64,000 bases of DNA from VRUE01 sp963702955 (GCA_963702955.1 OY969774.1:1488001-1552000); one strand, 5' to 3'. Positions 50,537 to 59,033 are shown, counted from the first letter of the stretch. The notes: generated by a model from the sequence alone, not told the origin. Made by a program: numbers and translations.

Positions 50537-51418
50537 ATGCTGCTGCTGACGGGGGCCACGGGAAGCATCGGGTCACAACTGCTGCCGTTGCTGCTCGAGC
50601 GGGGCGAGGACGTGCGCTGCCTGGTGCGCGAGCCGCGCCGGCTCGGCGAGCGGCGGGTCGACGTGCAGATCGCCCTCGGCGACCTCGGCGAGATGTCGGA
50701 CCCCTACCTGGTCCGCCAGGCGCTGCGCGGGGTCGACACGGTGGTCCACCTGGCGGCGACGATCCGCGACCAGCCGCCGCGCCGGATCGAGGAGCTGAAC
50801 GGGCTGGCGACGGTGCGGCTGCTGCGGGCGGCGGAGCGCAGCGGCGTACGGCGCTTCGCCTTCTTCAGCGCGCTCGACGCGGCGAGCGCCCAGCGCACCC
50901 GCTTCTTCCGCGCCAAGTGGCTGGCCGAGCGGGCCGTCGCCACCTCGCCGCTGCAGACGACGGTCTTCGCGCCGTCGATCGTCTACGACCGCAGCGACCC
51001 CTGGATCACGCTGCTGCGGCGCTTCTCCTTCCTGCCGGTGCTGCCGGTCTCCGGCTCCGGCAAGGCGCGCTTTCAGCCGATCTGGGCCGAGGACGCCGCC
51101 CGCTGCACGCTCGCCGCGCTGGAGCGCGACGCTCGCCCCCGCTACGAGCTGGCCGGACCGCAGACACTCAGCTACGACGAGATGTCCGACCTGGTCAGCC
51201 GGATCGCCGGCCGGCCCCGTCCGCTCGTCCACCTGCCGCTGCCGCTGGTCCGGGCCGGATTGATCGCGCTCCGCAACGTCTTCGGCGAGGCCGTGTTCGC
51301 TACCTGGGAGGAGGCAGAGCTGATGGAGGTTTCGATGACCAGCGAACGCGGCACCGCGGATGCGGAGGAACTCGGAGTGGAGCCGAGAAGGATGAGCGAT
51401 GTCCTGGCGGAGGCTTAG
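50537..51418 (+). CDS. Atypical SDR / NAD(P)-binding epimerase-like protein
   Basis: The 293-residue product has an N-terminal Rossmann motif TGATGSIGSQLLPLLLERGE (about residues 5-24), VDTVVHLAATIRDQPPRR and FFSALDAASAQRTRFFRAKW. The YxxxK of classic SDRs is replaced by RxxxK-like residues, as in NDUFA9/complex-I-associated atypical SDRs. It may act on a quinone or lipid-linked substrate. GATGAT (50525-50530) ends 6 nt before the ATG, suggesting a leaderless start. Its last 20 bp overlap the start of the GH26-like gene. Confidence 0.83.
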   Translation: MLLLTGATGSIGSQLLPLLLERGEDVRCLVREPRRLGERRVDVQIALGDLGEMSDPYLVRQALRGVDTVVHLAATIRDQPPRRIEELNGLATVRLLRAAERSGVRRFAFFSALDAASAQRTRFFRAKWLAERAVATSPLQTTVFAPSIVYDRSDPWITLLRRFSFLPVLPVSGSGKARFQPIWAEDAARCTLAALERDARPRYELAGPQTLSYDEMSDLVSRIAGRPRPLVHLPLPLVRAGLIALRNVFGEAVFATWEEAELMEVSMTSERGTADAEELGVEPRRMSDVLAEA

Positions 51419-52505
51419 CCGCGCGGCGATCCTCGCGATCGCCCTCGCCGCGCTCTGCGCGGGCCCCGCTTCGGCGCGGACTCTGGTGCCGCCGCGCCCC
51501 GGTGTCTTCTTCGGCGTCAGCGACCGCGGCTCGACCCAGGACTTCGAAGAATTCGCCGGCCTGCTGAACAAGCACCCGGCGCTGCTGGAGACCTTCCACC
51601 CCTGGGGGAACAGCCTCAACGCGGCCTACGAACGCTGGCGCGAAACCGGCACCCGGCCGATCCTCCACATCTCGACCGCCGACGACCAGACGCTGGCCGA
51701 GCTGATCACCCCCGAGCAGATCGCGCTCGGCTACGGCGACGACTACCTGCTGCAGCTCAACGACTTCTTCGCCAAACACGGCCTGCTCGCCTACATCCGG
51801 CCGCTCGGCGAGCCCAACCGCTGCCTCAACGTCTGGTCCTCCTTCAACTGCGACGGCAGCGAAAAAGGCGGCGAACACTCGACCCTCTGGTACAAGCAGG
51901 CCTTCCGCCGGATCGCGACGATCGTCCGCGGCGGCAACACGCTGGAAGGGATCGACGCGACCCTGGCCGAAATCGGCCTGCCGCCGGTGCGGCGCACCAA
52001 AGGCCCGCCGCCGGTGAGCCTGCCGGAAGCGCCGGTGAGCATGGTCTGGAGCCCGCTCCCCGGCGGCTCGCCGCGGGTCAAGGGCAACTTCCCCGGCAAC
52101 TACTGGCCGGGCAGCCGCTGGGTCAACTGGGTCGGCACCGACTTCTATTCCGAATATCCGGTCTGGAAAGACCTCAACCGCTTCTACTACGCCAAGCAAT
52201 GGAAAGGCAAGCCGTTCTCGCTGACCGAGTGGGCCGTCTCGGGAGAAGACGAACCCCGCTTCGTCAAACAGCTCGTCGCCTGGACCGCGAAACGGCCGCG
52301 GATCCGCATGCTCGTCTACTACGACGGCTTCGGCAACGGCGAAAGCGCCGCCAGCAGCGCCAACCCCTACGCGCTCAGTCTCTACCCGCGAACGACCAAC
52401 ACCCTACGCCTGAAGCTGCGCCGCCCCAACTTCCTCCAGTACGCCGAATACAACGCCGGCACCCTGCTGCCGCTACCGCCGAAGGAAAAGAAGAAAACCT
52501 CTTGA
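51399..52505 (+). CDS. Secreted GH26-like glycoside hydrolase, paralog B
   Basis: The 368-residue product has a signal peptide (AAILAIALAALCAGPASART). It shows the same barrel blocks as the gene at 17009: FFGVSDRGSTQDFEEF, KHPALLETFHPWG, RPILHISTADD, AYIRPLGEPNRCLNVW with a candidate acid/base Glu, RWVNWVGTDFYSEYP and FSLTEWAVSGED with a candidate nucleophile Glu. It has a Lys-rich tail instead of paralog A's Pro-rich tail. It overlaps the SDR gene and ends at the first base of the nested inverted repeat before groEL. The polysaccharide substrate is unknown. Confidence 0.78.
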   Translation: MSWRRLSRAAILAIALAALCAGPASARTLVPPRPGVFFGVSDRGSTQDFEEFAGLLNKHPALLETFHPWGNSLNAAYERWRETGTRPILHISTADDQTLAELITPEQIALGYGDDYLLQLNDFFAKHGLLAYIRPLGEPNRCLNVWSSFNCDGSEKGGEHSTLWYKQAFRRIATIVRGGNTLEGIDATLAEIGLPPVRRTKGPPPVSLPEAPVSMVWSPLPGGSPRVKGNFPGNYWPGSRWVNWVGTDFYSEYPVWKDLNRFYYAKQWKGKPFSLTEWAVSGEDEPRFVKQLVAWTAKRPRIRMLVYYDGFGNGESAASSANPYALSLYPRTTNTLRLKLRRPNFLQYAEYNAGTLLPLPPKEKKKTS

Positions 52506-52683
52506 CGCCGAGGAATTCGTCTCGGCGACTCAGCGGGTGCGGCTGGCGAGCGCCGCGGCAAGCCGGGCAAGAACGCAAGAGACCCGAATAGCAGCGCTAT
52601 TCGGGTCTCTGAGGACGCCGCCCGGCGCCGCCCCGGCGCCGTCAGGCGTGCCCGGGGAGGCGTCGAGCCGAATTCCTCGGCGT
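52505..52683. repeat. Nested inverted repeat filling the GH26-groEL gap
   Basis: ACGCCGAGGAATTCG (52505-52519) and CGAATTCCTCGGCGT (52669-52683) are perfect 15-bp inverted copies. They bracket 149 bp that contain a second perfect 15-bp hairpin (52578-52610). The outer arms run from the last base of the GH26-like stop codon to 2 bp from the groEL stop, so the whole convergent gap is one nested stem structure. Confidence 0.85.
52578..52610. terminator. Bidirectional terminator hairpin between GH26-like gene and groEL
   Basis: AGAGACCCGAATAGC (52578-52592) and GCTATTCGGGTCTCT (52596-52610) form a perfect 15-bp stem with a 3-nt loop. It sits midway between two convergent genes and would work from either side. 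No U tract follows, so it may rely on stem strength or stop RNA decay. Confidence 0.7.
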
Positions 52684-52685
52684 GG

Positions 52686-54326
52686 TTACATCATCCCGCC
52701 CATGTCCGGCATTCCTCCGCCGGGCATGCCGCCGCCGGCGCCGTCCTTCTCGGGCGGCTCGGCGATGATCGCCTCGGTTACGAGGATGTTCTTGGCGATC
52801 GAGGCGGCGTTCTGCAGCGCCGACCGGGTCACCATGGTCGGGTCGATCACACCCGCTTTGATCAGGTCGCCGTACTCGCCGTCGGCCGCGTTGAGGCCTT
52901 CGCCGGGCTTCAGGTCGCGGACCTTGTTGACGACGACCGAGCCCTCCAGTCCGGAGTTCTCGGCGATCTGGCGGACCGGCTCCTCCAGCGCGCGGTGCAC
53001 GATGCGGGCGCCGGTCTCCTCGTCGGGGTCGCTGAGCTTTTCGGGATCGAGGTCGCTCTGCGCGTTCAGCAGCGCGACGCCGCCACCCGGCACGACTCCC
53101 TCCTCGAGCGCCGCCCGGGTCGCCTGCAGGGCGTCCTCGACGCGGTGCTTTTTCTCCTTCATCTCGGTCTCGGTGGCGGCGCCTACCTTGACCACGGCGA
53201 CGCCGCCGGCCAGCTTGGCGAGCCGCTCCTGGAGCTTCTCCCGATCGAAGTCGGAGTCCGTGTTCTCGATCTCCTGTTTGATCTGGTTGATCCGCCCCTT
53301 GATGTCCTCGGCATCGCCGGCACCGTCGATGATCGTCGTCGTGTCCTTGGAAACGACGACGCGACGCGCCTTGCCGAGCTGGGCGAGCTGGGTGTTCTCC
53401 AGTTTGAGGCCCATCTCCTCGGTGATCACCTCGCCGCCGGTGAGGATGCCGATGTCCTCGAGCATCCGCTTGCGGCGGTCGCCGAAGCCCGGCGCTTTCA
53501 CCGAGACGCCGGTGAAGGTGCCGCGCAGCTTGTTGACGACCAGGGTCGCGAGGCACTCGCCCTCGACGTCCTCGGCGACGATCAGCAGCGGCTTGCCGCC
53601 CTGCATGACCTGCTCGAGCACCGGCAGGATGTCGCGGACGGAGCCGATTTTCTGGTTGGCGATGAGGATGTAGGGGTCCTCCAGCACCGCCTCCATGCGG
53701 TCCTGGTCGGTGACCATGTACGGGGAGATGTAGCCCTTGTCGAACTGCATCCCCTCGGTGAACTCCAGCTCCATGCCGAAGGTCTGGCCCTCCTCGACGT
53801 TGACGACGCCGTCTTTGCCGACTTTCTCGATCGCGTCGGCGATCACGTTGCCGATCTCGTCGTCGGCGGCGGAGATGGCCGCCACGCGGGCGATCTGCTC
53901 CTTGCCGGCGACCTCCTTGGACTGCTTCTCGCGCAGGTTCTCGACGACCTCGTCGACCGCCTTCTCGATCCCGCGGCGCAGGGCCAGCGGGTTGGCGCCG
54001 GCGGCGACGTTCTTGAGGCCCTGGCGAACGATGATCTGGGCCAGCAGGGTCGCCGTCGTGGTGCCGTCGCCGGCCACGTCGTTGGTCGCCGTGGCGACCT
54101 CGCGGACGAGCTGGGCGCCCTGGTTCTCGAAGACGTCCTCGACCTCGATCTCACGGGCGATCGTGACGCCGTCGTTGGTGATCGTCGGCGCGCCGAACTT
54201 TTTGTCGAGCACGACGTAACGGCCTTTCGGGCCAAGCGTCACCTTGACCGCGTCGGCGACGGCGTCAACGCCGGCCTGCAGCGCCCCCCGTGCCTCCTCC
54301 TTGAACTTCAGCTCCTTGTGAGCCAT
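52686..54326 (-). CDS. groL: Chaperonin GroEL
   Basis: The 546-residue chaperonin subunit shows VKVTLGPKGRYVVLDKKFGA, the ATP site TNDVAGDGTTTATLLAQIIV (about residues 80-99), EGMQFDKGYISPYMVTDQDR in the apical region, and a Gly/Met-rich C-terminal tail (GGGMPGGGMPDMGGMM). It forms the 14-mer that folds proteins with GroES and ATP. AAGGAGGA lies about 10 nt before the ATG. It follows groES by 45 bp in one HrcA/CIRCE-controlled operon. Confidence 0.97.
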   Translation of the reverse strand: MAHKELKFKEEARGALQAGVDAVADAVKVTLGPKGRYVVLDKKFGAPTITNDGVTIAREIEVEDVFENQGAQLVREVATATNDVAGDGTTTATLLAQIIVRQGLKNVAAGANPLALRRGIEKAVDEVVENLREKQSKEVAGKEQIARVAAISAADDEIGNVIADAIEKVGKDGVVNVEEGQTFGMELEFTEGMQFDKGYISPYMVTDQDRMEAVLEDPYILIANQKIGSVRDILPVLEQVMQGGKPLLIVAEDVEGECLATLVVNKLRGTFTGVSVKAPGFGDRRKRMLEDIGILTGGEVITEEMGLKLENTQLAQLGKARRVVVSKDTTTIIDGAGDAEDIKGRINQIKQEIENTDSDFDREKLQERLAKLAGGVAVVKVGAATETEMKEKKHRVEDALQATRAALEEGVVPGGGVALLNAQSDLDPEKLSDPDEETGARIVHRALEEPVRQIAENSGLEGSVVVNKVRDLKPGEGLNAADGEYGDLIKAGVIDPTMVTRSALQNAASIAKNILVTEAIIAEPPEKDGAGGGMPGGGMPDMGGMM

Positions 54327-54371
54327 CTGGTTTCAGTCCTCCTTGGTCTTTCTAAGTCCTGTTGGCGGGGG

Positions 54372-54659
54372 TCAGCCGAGCTTGGCTAGGACGTCCGACT
54401 CGCGCAAAACGAGCAGGTCCTCGTCCTCGACGGTGACCTCGGTGCCGCCGTATTTGGAATAGAGGACCTCGTCGCCCTCGCTCAGGTCGAGCGGGCGGCG
54501 AGTGCCGTCCTCGTTGATCGCGCCGTCGCCGACGGCGACGACCTTGCCCTTCTGCGGCTTCTCTTTGGCCGTGTCGGGGAGGACGATGCCGCTGGCGGTC
54601 GTTTCCTCCTCCTCGATCGGCTTGACGATCAGCCGGTCCCCGAGGGGCTTCAGCTTCAT
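54372..54659 (-). CDS. groS: Co-chaperonin GroES
   Basis: The 95-residue protein begins KLKPLGDRLIVKPIEEEETT. It carries the mobile loop (ASGIVLPDTAKEKPQKGKV), DLSEGDEVLYSKYGGTEVTV, and ends VLRESDVLAKLG. It caps GroEL. GGAGGT lies 9 nt before the ATG at 54659, which fixes the start. A CIRCE element lies 40 bp further upstream. Confidence 0.97.
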   Translation of the reverse strand: MKLKPLGDRLIVKPIEEEETTASGIVLPDTAKEKPQKGKVVAVGDGAINEDGTRRPLDLSEGDEVLYSKYGGTEVTVEDEDLLVLRESDVLAKLG

Positions 54660-54698
54660 CCGTAATACCTCCATGGGTTCAGAAGTTCGAACTGGACT

Positions 54699-54725
54699 TT
54701 GGCACTCATGGGTGGAGAGTGCCAA
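54699..54725. promoter_or_regulatory. CIRCE element (HrcA operator)
   Basis: TTGGCACTC (54699-54707) and GAGTGCCAA (54717-54725) form a perfect 9-bp inverted repeat with a 9-bp spacer. This is the exact 9-9-9 geometry of CIRCE (TTAGCACTC...GAGTGCTAA), with one compensated base change per arm. A -10-like TATCTT (54738-54733 on the minus strand) lies just upstream of it. hrcA is not in the window. Confidence 0.93.
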
Positions 54726-54771
54726 CGAGAGAAAGATAGCGGGGCGGGCGATCCGGCGCGTCTATGGGCCG

Positions 54772-55245
54772 CTAGGTGGAGGCTAGGAGCTTGCAGCCGA
54801 GCAGCCTGGCCATGCCCTCGCCGCCGCGCGCCATCACCCAGTCGTGGTTCCACTCGAAGGCCGGCTTGGCCAGCGGGGCGAACAGGTTCATCCAGGGCTT
54901 GCTCGTCGCCACGTTCCACTCGTAGAGCACGGCGGTGATCCCCTCGTCCTCGTAGAGCCGCCAGCGGCCGACGCCGCTCAGCTCGCCGACCGCGTGACCT
55001 TCGAGCAGGTGGTGGGGCTCGACCCGCTTCGTCGTCACCTCGAAGGAGACCCGGTAGGGCAGCAGGCTCTTCCAGACCATCCGCGCGACGGAGCCGACGC
55101 CGTCCTCCCCGCCCGGGCTCAGCTCCCGCGCCTCCTCGACCCCGCGCCACCATTGCGGCCAGCGCTCCTGGTCGTAGATCGCCTCCCAGACCGGCTCGCG
55201 GGGCGAGTCGAGCAGCCAGGTCGTGAGGAAGGAGTAGTCGGTCAC
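54772..55245 (-). CDS. SRPBCC-fold protein
   Basis: The 157-residue product has the START-like pattern: FLTTWLLDSPREPVWEAIYD at the N-terminus, RWPQWWRGVEEARELSPGGE, the VARMVWKSLLPYRVSFEVTT strands, and a long C-terminal helix (WNHDWVMARGGEGMARLLGC). It resembles polyketide cyclase / ligand-binding proteins and is more divergent from the one at 20880. The ligand is unknown. It is transcribed toward groES but separated from it by the CIRCE promoter. Confidence 0.8.
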   Translation of the reverse strand: MTDYSFLTTWLLDSPREPVWEAIYDQERWPQWWRGVEEARELSPGGEDGVGSVARMVWKSLLPYRVSFEVTTKRVEPHHLLEGHAVGELSGVGRWRLYEDEGITAVLYEWNVATSKPWMNLFAPLAKPAFEWNHDWVMARGGEGMARLLGCKLLAST

Positions 55246-55267
55246 CGGGGATGAGGCGAGGGCGCGA

Positions 55268-55672
55268 TCAGTTGTGGTGCGGCGTCTCCCCGTTGCCGAA
55301 GTGGGCGCCGGGCGGCTCGACGATCTGCGAGAAGCGGATCACGGTGACAATGTCGTCCGGGCCGACGGTGCGGCCGTAGATCTGTTCGAGGAATTTGACC
55401 TCGTCCTCGAGCCGGCGGAACTCGGGGTTGTCGTGCTCGATGTCGCGCGGCGAGAGGTCGCCGACCTTCTTCACCTCGACGTCGTCGATCACCGCGGCGA
55501 AGATTTTCTCGCGCGGGCTGTGACGAAAGCCGACCGTGATCCAGACGACCTGGCCGCGCTCGTACTTGGGGGTCTTGTCGCCGAGCCGGATGGTCGCGGT
55601 CTTGCGACCGCGCTTCAGCTGGTCGACGAAAACCGTCGAGTAGAAGTTGAGTACGTAGATCCCGCCGCGCAT
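55268..55672 (-). CDS. ASCH-domain protein (putative RNA-binding)
   Basis: The 134-residue product has an ASCH fold: VLNFYSTVFVDQLKRGRKTA with the RGRKTAT loop (about residues 7-28), YERGQVVWITVGFRHSPREK, and AAVIDDVEVKKVGDLSPRDI. ASCH proteins are PUA-like and are predicted to bind RNA; some act as amidohydrolases. The ATG at 55672 starts the domain. The sequence upstream in frame is unrelated. It lies 22 bp before the SRPBCC gene on the same strand, so the two may be co-transcribed. Confidence 0.82.
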   Translation of the reverse strand: MRGGIYVLNFYSTVFVDQLKRGRKTATIRLGDKTPKYERGQVVWITVGFRHSPREKIFAAVIDDVEVKKVGDLSPRDIEHDNPEFRRLEDEVKFLEQIYGRTVGPDDIVTVIRFSQIVEPPGAHFGNGETPHHN

Positions 55673-55763
55673 CGCGCTGCGAGCGTATCTGACGGCGCCG
55701 GGCGCGGTCAGCGCGTCGCGGGCGCCGCTTCCCCGGTGGCTGCGGAGACACCTTGCAAAAACT

Positions 55764-55781
55764 CGTCCAGCCGTCTGGACG
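55764..55781. promoter_or_regulatory. Inverted repeat upstream of the RTX gene
   Basis: CGTCCAGCCGTCTGGACG is a perfect 7-bp inverted repeat with a 4-bp spacer, 39 bp before the RTX gene and 91 bp before the divergent ASCH gene. It may be an operator for either gene or a small hairpin in the RTX leader. Confidence 0.5.
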
Positions 55782-55820
55782 TTTGTATGAGGGAGCATGT
55801 AGGCAGGCCCGGAACGGTCG

Positions 55821-57617
55821 ATGGGACGGGTGATGCCGCTCGCCCTTCCGCACGCATACAGGCTCCTCGCAGCCGCCGCCGTCGCCGCCTTCCTGCTCTT
55901 CGCGGCGACCGGCCAGGCGTCGGCGGCGACCTGCGACGGCAAGCACGCGACGATCGTCGGCACGCCCGGCAACGACACGATCGTCGGCAAGAAGGCGAGC
56001 GACGTGATCTACGGCGGTGGCGGCGACGACAAGATCTCCGGCGGGCCGAACGGCAACGACACGATCTGCGGCGGGCCCGGCAACGACACGCTGATCGGCG
56101 GACACGGCAACGACAAGCTGTTCGGCGAAGAAGGCGACGACAAGCTGCTCGGAGAAACCGGCGGCGACACCCTCTCCGGCGGCGAAGGGGAAGACCAGCT
56201 CTTCGGCGCCAAAGGCCCCGACACCGAGCTCGGCGGCGGTGGCAACGACGATCTCTACGGCGGTCGCGGCCCGGACGCCCTCAAAGGCGGCGAAGGCAAC
56301 GACGTCCTCTACGCCGGCAAGGCGAGCGACAAGGTCGTCAACGGCGAAGGGGGCGAAGATCGGCTCTACGGAGAACGCGGCAACGACACCCTCGACGGGG
56401 GCGAAGGCAACGACACGGTCAACGGCGGCCTCGGCGACGATGTCCTCAACGGCGAAGGCGGCACCGACCTGCTGATCGGCAGCCACGGCAGCGACGAACT
56501 CTTCGGCGGCGCCGGCAACGAAGACGTCCTGCGCGGCGACATCGGCTTCGACAAGCTCGACGGCGGGCCCGGGGAACGGGACATCGCCTCCTTCGCTACC
56601 GCCTCCGAAGCGGTGACCGTCAACCTCGCCACCGGTTACGCCCACGGCGACGGCCGCGACACGGTCGGCCCCGGGATCGAGGACGTCGTCGGCTCGACCT
56701 TCAACGACACGCTGGTCGGCGACGGCGGCCCCAACCGCCTCGACGGCGGCGGCGGCTACGACACCCTCCAGGGCGGCGGGGGCGGCGATCAGCTCTTCGG
56801 CGGCGCCGACGGCGCCAGTTGCAGCGACGCGTCCTTCACCGAAGGCTGCGGACCGCCGACGGCACTCGGTGCCGGCCCCTCGGTCTCGCGTGCCCACAGC
56901 ATCGACGGCAGCGGCTCGCTGAGCGTGCTCGGCACGGCCGCGAACGACTCGATCGAGCTCTCGATGCAGGGCGGCGCCTACGTCGTCTCCGACGCCGGTA
57001 ACCCCTTCCCGGCGGCCAACGTCGAAGGCTGCACCCCCTCCGGCGGCAGCGCCCTCTGCGCCGCCGACGTGCAGACGATCCTGATCGACGCCGGCGCCGG
57101 CAACGACACGGTCACGGTCAACGAAAGCGTTCCGGCGAGCGTCGAAGTGCGGATCGAAGGCGGACCCGGCGCCGACCAGCTGCATGGCGGCCCCGGCGGC
57201 GACGTGATCGAGGCCGGCGACGACAGCGACCCCGACGTGCTCGAAGGCGGGCCCGGCGACGACGCCCTGATCGGCGCCCGCACCGACCTGCCGGTCCCCT
57301 ACAACAGCGGCAAAAGCACGATGATCGGCGGGCCCGGCGACGACGTGATGGTCGGCGGGGACCCCTGCGACGGCGACGTCTACGACGGCGGCCCGGGCGA
57401 AGACGACGCCAACTTCTTCCGCTTCACCCCGGGCGTGAGCGCCGAAATCGGCGGTCCGGTCAGCCGCGCCGGCAGCCCCTGCACCCCGGGCCGCATCGAT
57501 CCCTCGGTCGAGTCGATCGAGGGATCGCCAGGCCCCGACGTGCTGACCGGCGACAACGGCGACACGCTGCTCGGCAAGGGCGGCGGGGACATCCTCCGGA
57601 AACGCGGTCGGCGCTAG
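55821..57617 (+). CDS. Secreted RTX / hemolysin-type calcium-binding repeat protein
   Basis: The 598-residue product has a signal peptide (RLLAAAAVAAFLLFAATGQASA). Two blocks of glycine-rich nonapeptide repeats of the GGxGNDxLx type follow, for example GGPGNDTLIGGHGNDKLFGE and GGEGNDTVNGGLGDDVLNGE in residues about 45-250. A second block lies at about 440-590 (GGPGDDALIG, GGPGDDVMVGG). The repeats wind a beta-roll that binds Ca2+. A repeat-poor middle section (about 330-430) has cysteines. No toxin or enzyme domain is seen. It is probably a surface or matrix protein. Its stop overlaps the convergent pcm gene by 4 bp. Confidence 0.88.
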   Translation: MGRVMPLALPHAYRLLAAAAVAAFLLFAATGQASAATCDGKHATIVGTPGNDTIVGKKASDVIYGGGGDDKISGGPNGNDTICGGPGNDTLIGGHGNDKLFGEEGDDKLLGETGGDTLSGGEGEDQLFGAKGPDTELGGGGNDDLYGGRGPDALKGGEGNDVLYAGKASDKVVNGEGGEDRLYGERGNDTLDGGEGNDTVNGGLGDDVLNGEGGTDLLIGSHGSDELFGGAGNEDVLRGDIGFDKLDGGPGERDIASFATASEAVTVNLATGYAHGDGRDTVGPGIEDVVGSTFNDTLVGDGGPNRLDGGGGYDTLQGGGGGDQLFGGADGASCSDASFTEGCGPPTALGAGPSVSRAHSIDGSGSLSVLGTAANDSIELSMQGGAYVVSDAGNPFPAANVEGCTPSGGSALCAADVQTILIDAGAGNDTVTVNESVPASVEVRIEGGPGADQLHGGPGGDVIEAGDDSDPDVLEGGPGDDALIGARTDLPVPYNSGKSTMIGGPGDDVMVGGDPCDGDVYDGGPGEDDANFFRFTPGVSAEIGGPVSRAGSPCTPGRIDPSVESIEGSPGPDVLTGDNGDTLLGKGGGDILRKRGRR

Positions 57618-58231
57618 GCCGGGCCGTAGCCCTCCTCGCCGATCAGCGGCACGAAGCGACAGGGCCCGATCTCCTCGACGAGCAGGTCCTCGCCGCGGCG
57701 GCGGAAGGCGGTCAGCATGTCGGCGCTGTCGGCGGCGATCGGGACGACGAGGCGGCCGCCGTCGGCGAGCTGGGCGAGCAGCGCCTGCGGCGCCGCCGGC
57801 GCGGTGGCGTGGACGGCGATCGCCTCGAACGGGCCCCGCCCCGGCACGCCGCGGCTGCCGTCGCCGACGATCAGCTCGACGTTGCCGACGCCGAGCGAGT
57901 CGAGGGCGCGGCGCGCTTCCGTCGCCAGCGAGGCGTGGCGCTCGACCCCGATCACCTCGGCCGCCAGGTGGGAGAGAACCGCGGCCGAGTAGCCGGAGCC
58001 GCTGCCGATCTCCAGCACCCGCTCGGCGCCCTTCAGCTCCAGCGCCTGGCAGATCGCGGCGACGATCCAGGGCTGGGAGATCGTCTGCGACTCGCCGATC
58101 GGCAGGGCCGAGTCGGCGTAGGCGCGGCCGCGGTAGCGCTCGGGGACGAACTCCTCGCGCGGCACTTCCCCCATCGCCGCCAGAACGCGCTCGTCGCCGA
58201 TGCCGCGGCGCCGCAGCTGCCGCTCGACCAT
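57614..58231 (-). CDS. pcm: Protein-L-isoaspartate O-methyltransferase
   Basis: The 205-residue SAM-dependent repair enzyme shows VPREEFVPERYRGRAYADSA, then ALPIGESQTISQPWIVAAIC, and the SAM site ERVLEIGSGSGYSAAVLSHL (motif I, about residues 70-89). GDGSRGVPGRGPFEAIAVHA carries the motif II region. The C-terminus holds the usual FVPLIGEEGY. It methylates damaged isoaspartyl residues. Family members usually begin slightly earlier, and an in-frame CTG near 58258 would add a normal SADFDSLRAQ leader; the ATG at 58231 is the first standard start. It follows the Crp-like gene closely. Confidence 0.92.
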   Translation of the reverse strand: MVERQLRRRGIGDERVLAAMGEVPREEFVPERYRGRAYADSALPIGESQTISQPWIVAAICQALELKGAERVLEIGSGSGYSAAVLSHLAAEVIGVERHASLATEARRALDSLGVGNVELIVGDGSRGVPGRGPFEAIAVHATAPAAPQALLAQLADGGRLVVPIAADSADMLTAFRRRGEDLLVEEIGPCRFVPLIGEEGYGPA

Positions 58232-58260
58232 CTGCGCGCGGAGGCTGTCGAAATCGGCGC

Positions 58261-58968
58261 TCAGAAGATGTAGTTGCGGAGTTTTGCCGGCGCCAGGACT
58301 GTGACGCGGCCACGGCCGGGGCGAACGATGCCGGCCCGCTCGAGGTCGGCGAGGAAGCGGCTGACGCTCTCCCGCGAGGTGCCGGCGAGCTGCGCGAGGT
58401 CGGCCTGGTTCATGCGGATCGTCACCTCGCCGCCGTCGCCCTCGCCGTCGCCCGGCGACTCTTCGGTTACGAGCTGGGAGAGCACGCCGGCGACGCGGCT
58501 TGGCACCGTCTGGAACGACTGGCGCGAGATCCGCTCGTTGGCGGCGCGCAGGCGGCGCACCAGGGCGGCGATCAGCTTCACGGTGATTTCCGGGTGACGG
58601 GCCAGCAACCCCCGCACCTCGCCCGCCGGCAGGGCCAGCAGCTCGCCGTCGGTCAGCGCTTCGACGCTGGCCGAACGCACCTCGCCGTCGAGCATCGCCA
58701 GCTCGCCGAAGATGTCGCCGGGGCCGAGCGTGGCGAGGGTGATCGCCCGCCCGTCGGAGTGCTCGCGGGTGACCCGGAAGCTGCCCGAGCGGACGATGTA
58801 GCAGGCGTCGGAGTGGTCGCCCTCGTGGAACACCCGCGTCGCGGCGGGGAAGGAGCGCGGAACGGCGACCAGCGAGAACCGCTCCAGCTCGCCCTGCTCG
58901 AGGTCGGAGAAGAGCGGCACGCTGCGCAGCAGCTCGACAGGCCCCAGGCTCTCCTCCGAATCCGCCAT
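58261..58968 (-). CDS. Crp/Fnr-family transcription regulator
   Basis: The 235-residue regulator has a cyclic-nucleotide-binding-like domain (LFSDLEQGELERFSLVAVPR; LGPGDIFGELAMLDGEVRSA, about residues 88-107). A long dimer helix and a winged HTH follow, with MNQADLAQLAGTSRESVSRF as the recognition region. The phosphate-cassette Arg in GEVRSASVEA is present, so a cyclic nucleotide may bind. GATAAT (58980-58975 on this strand) ends 6 nt before the ATG, and no ribosome binding site exists, so the transcript is very likely leaderless. It leads a likely operon with pcm. Confidence 0.92.
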   Translation of the reverse strand: MADSEESLGPVELLRSVPLFSDLEQGELERFSLVAVPRSFPAATRVFHEGDHSDACYIVRSGSFRVTREHSDGRAITLATLGPGDIFGELAMLDGEVRSASVEALTDGELLALPAGEVRGLLARHPEITVKLIAALVRRLRAANERISRQSFQTVPSRVAGVLSQLVTEESPGDGEGDGGEVTIRMNQADLAQLAGTSRESVSRFLADLERAGIVRPGRGRVTVLAPAKLRNYIF

Positions 58969-59033
58969 CGGGTGATTATCGCGCGCGAGGGGAGAGAATC
59001 GCCCGCTGCAGGCCGATCGGCTGCGGCCGGGTG

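Noticed and set aside
56000..57600. Periodic short DNA repeats
   Set aside because: They are the codons of the RTX nonapeptides in one frame, not a CRISPR array or tandem repeat element.
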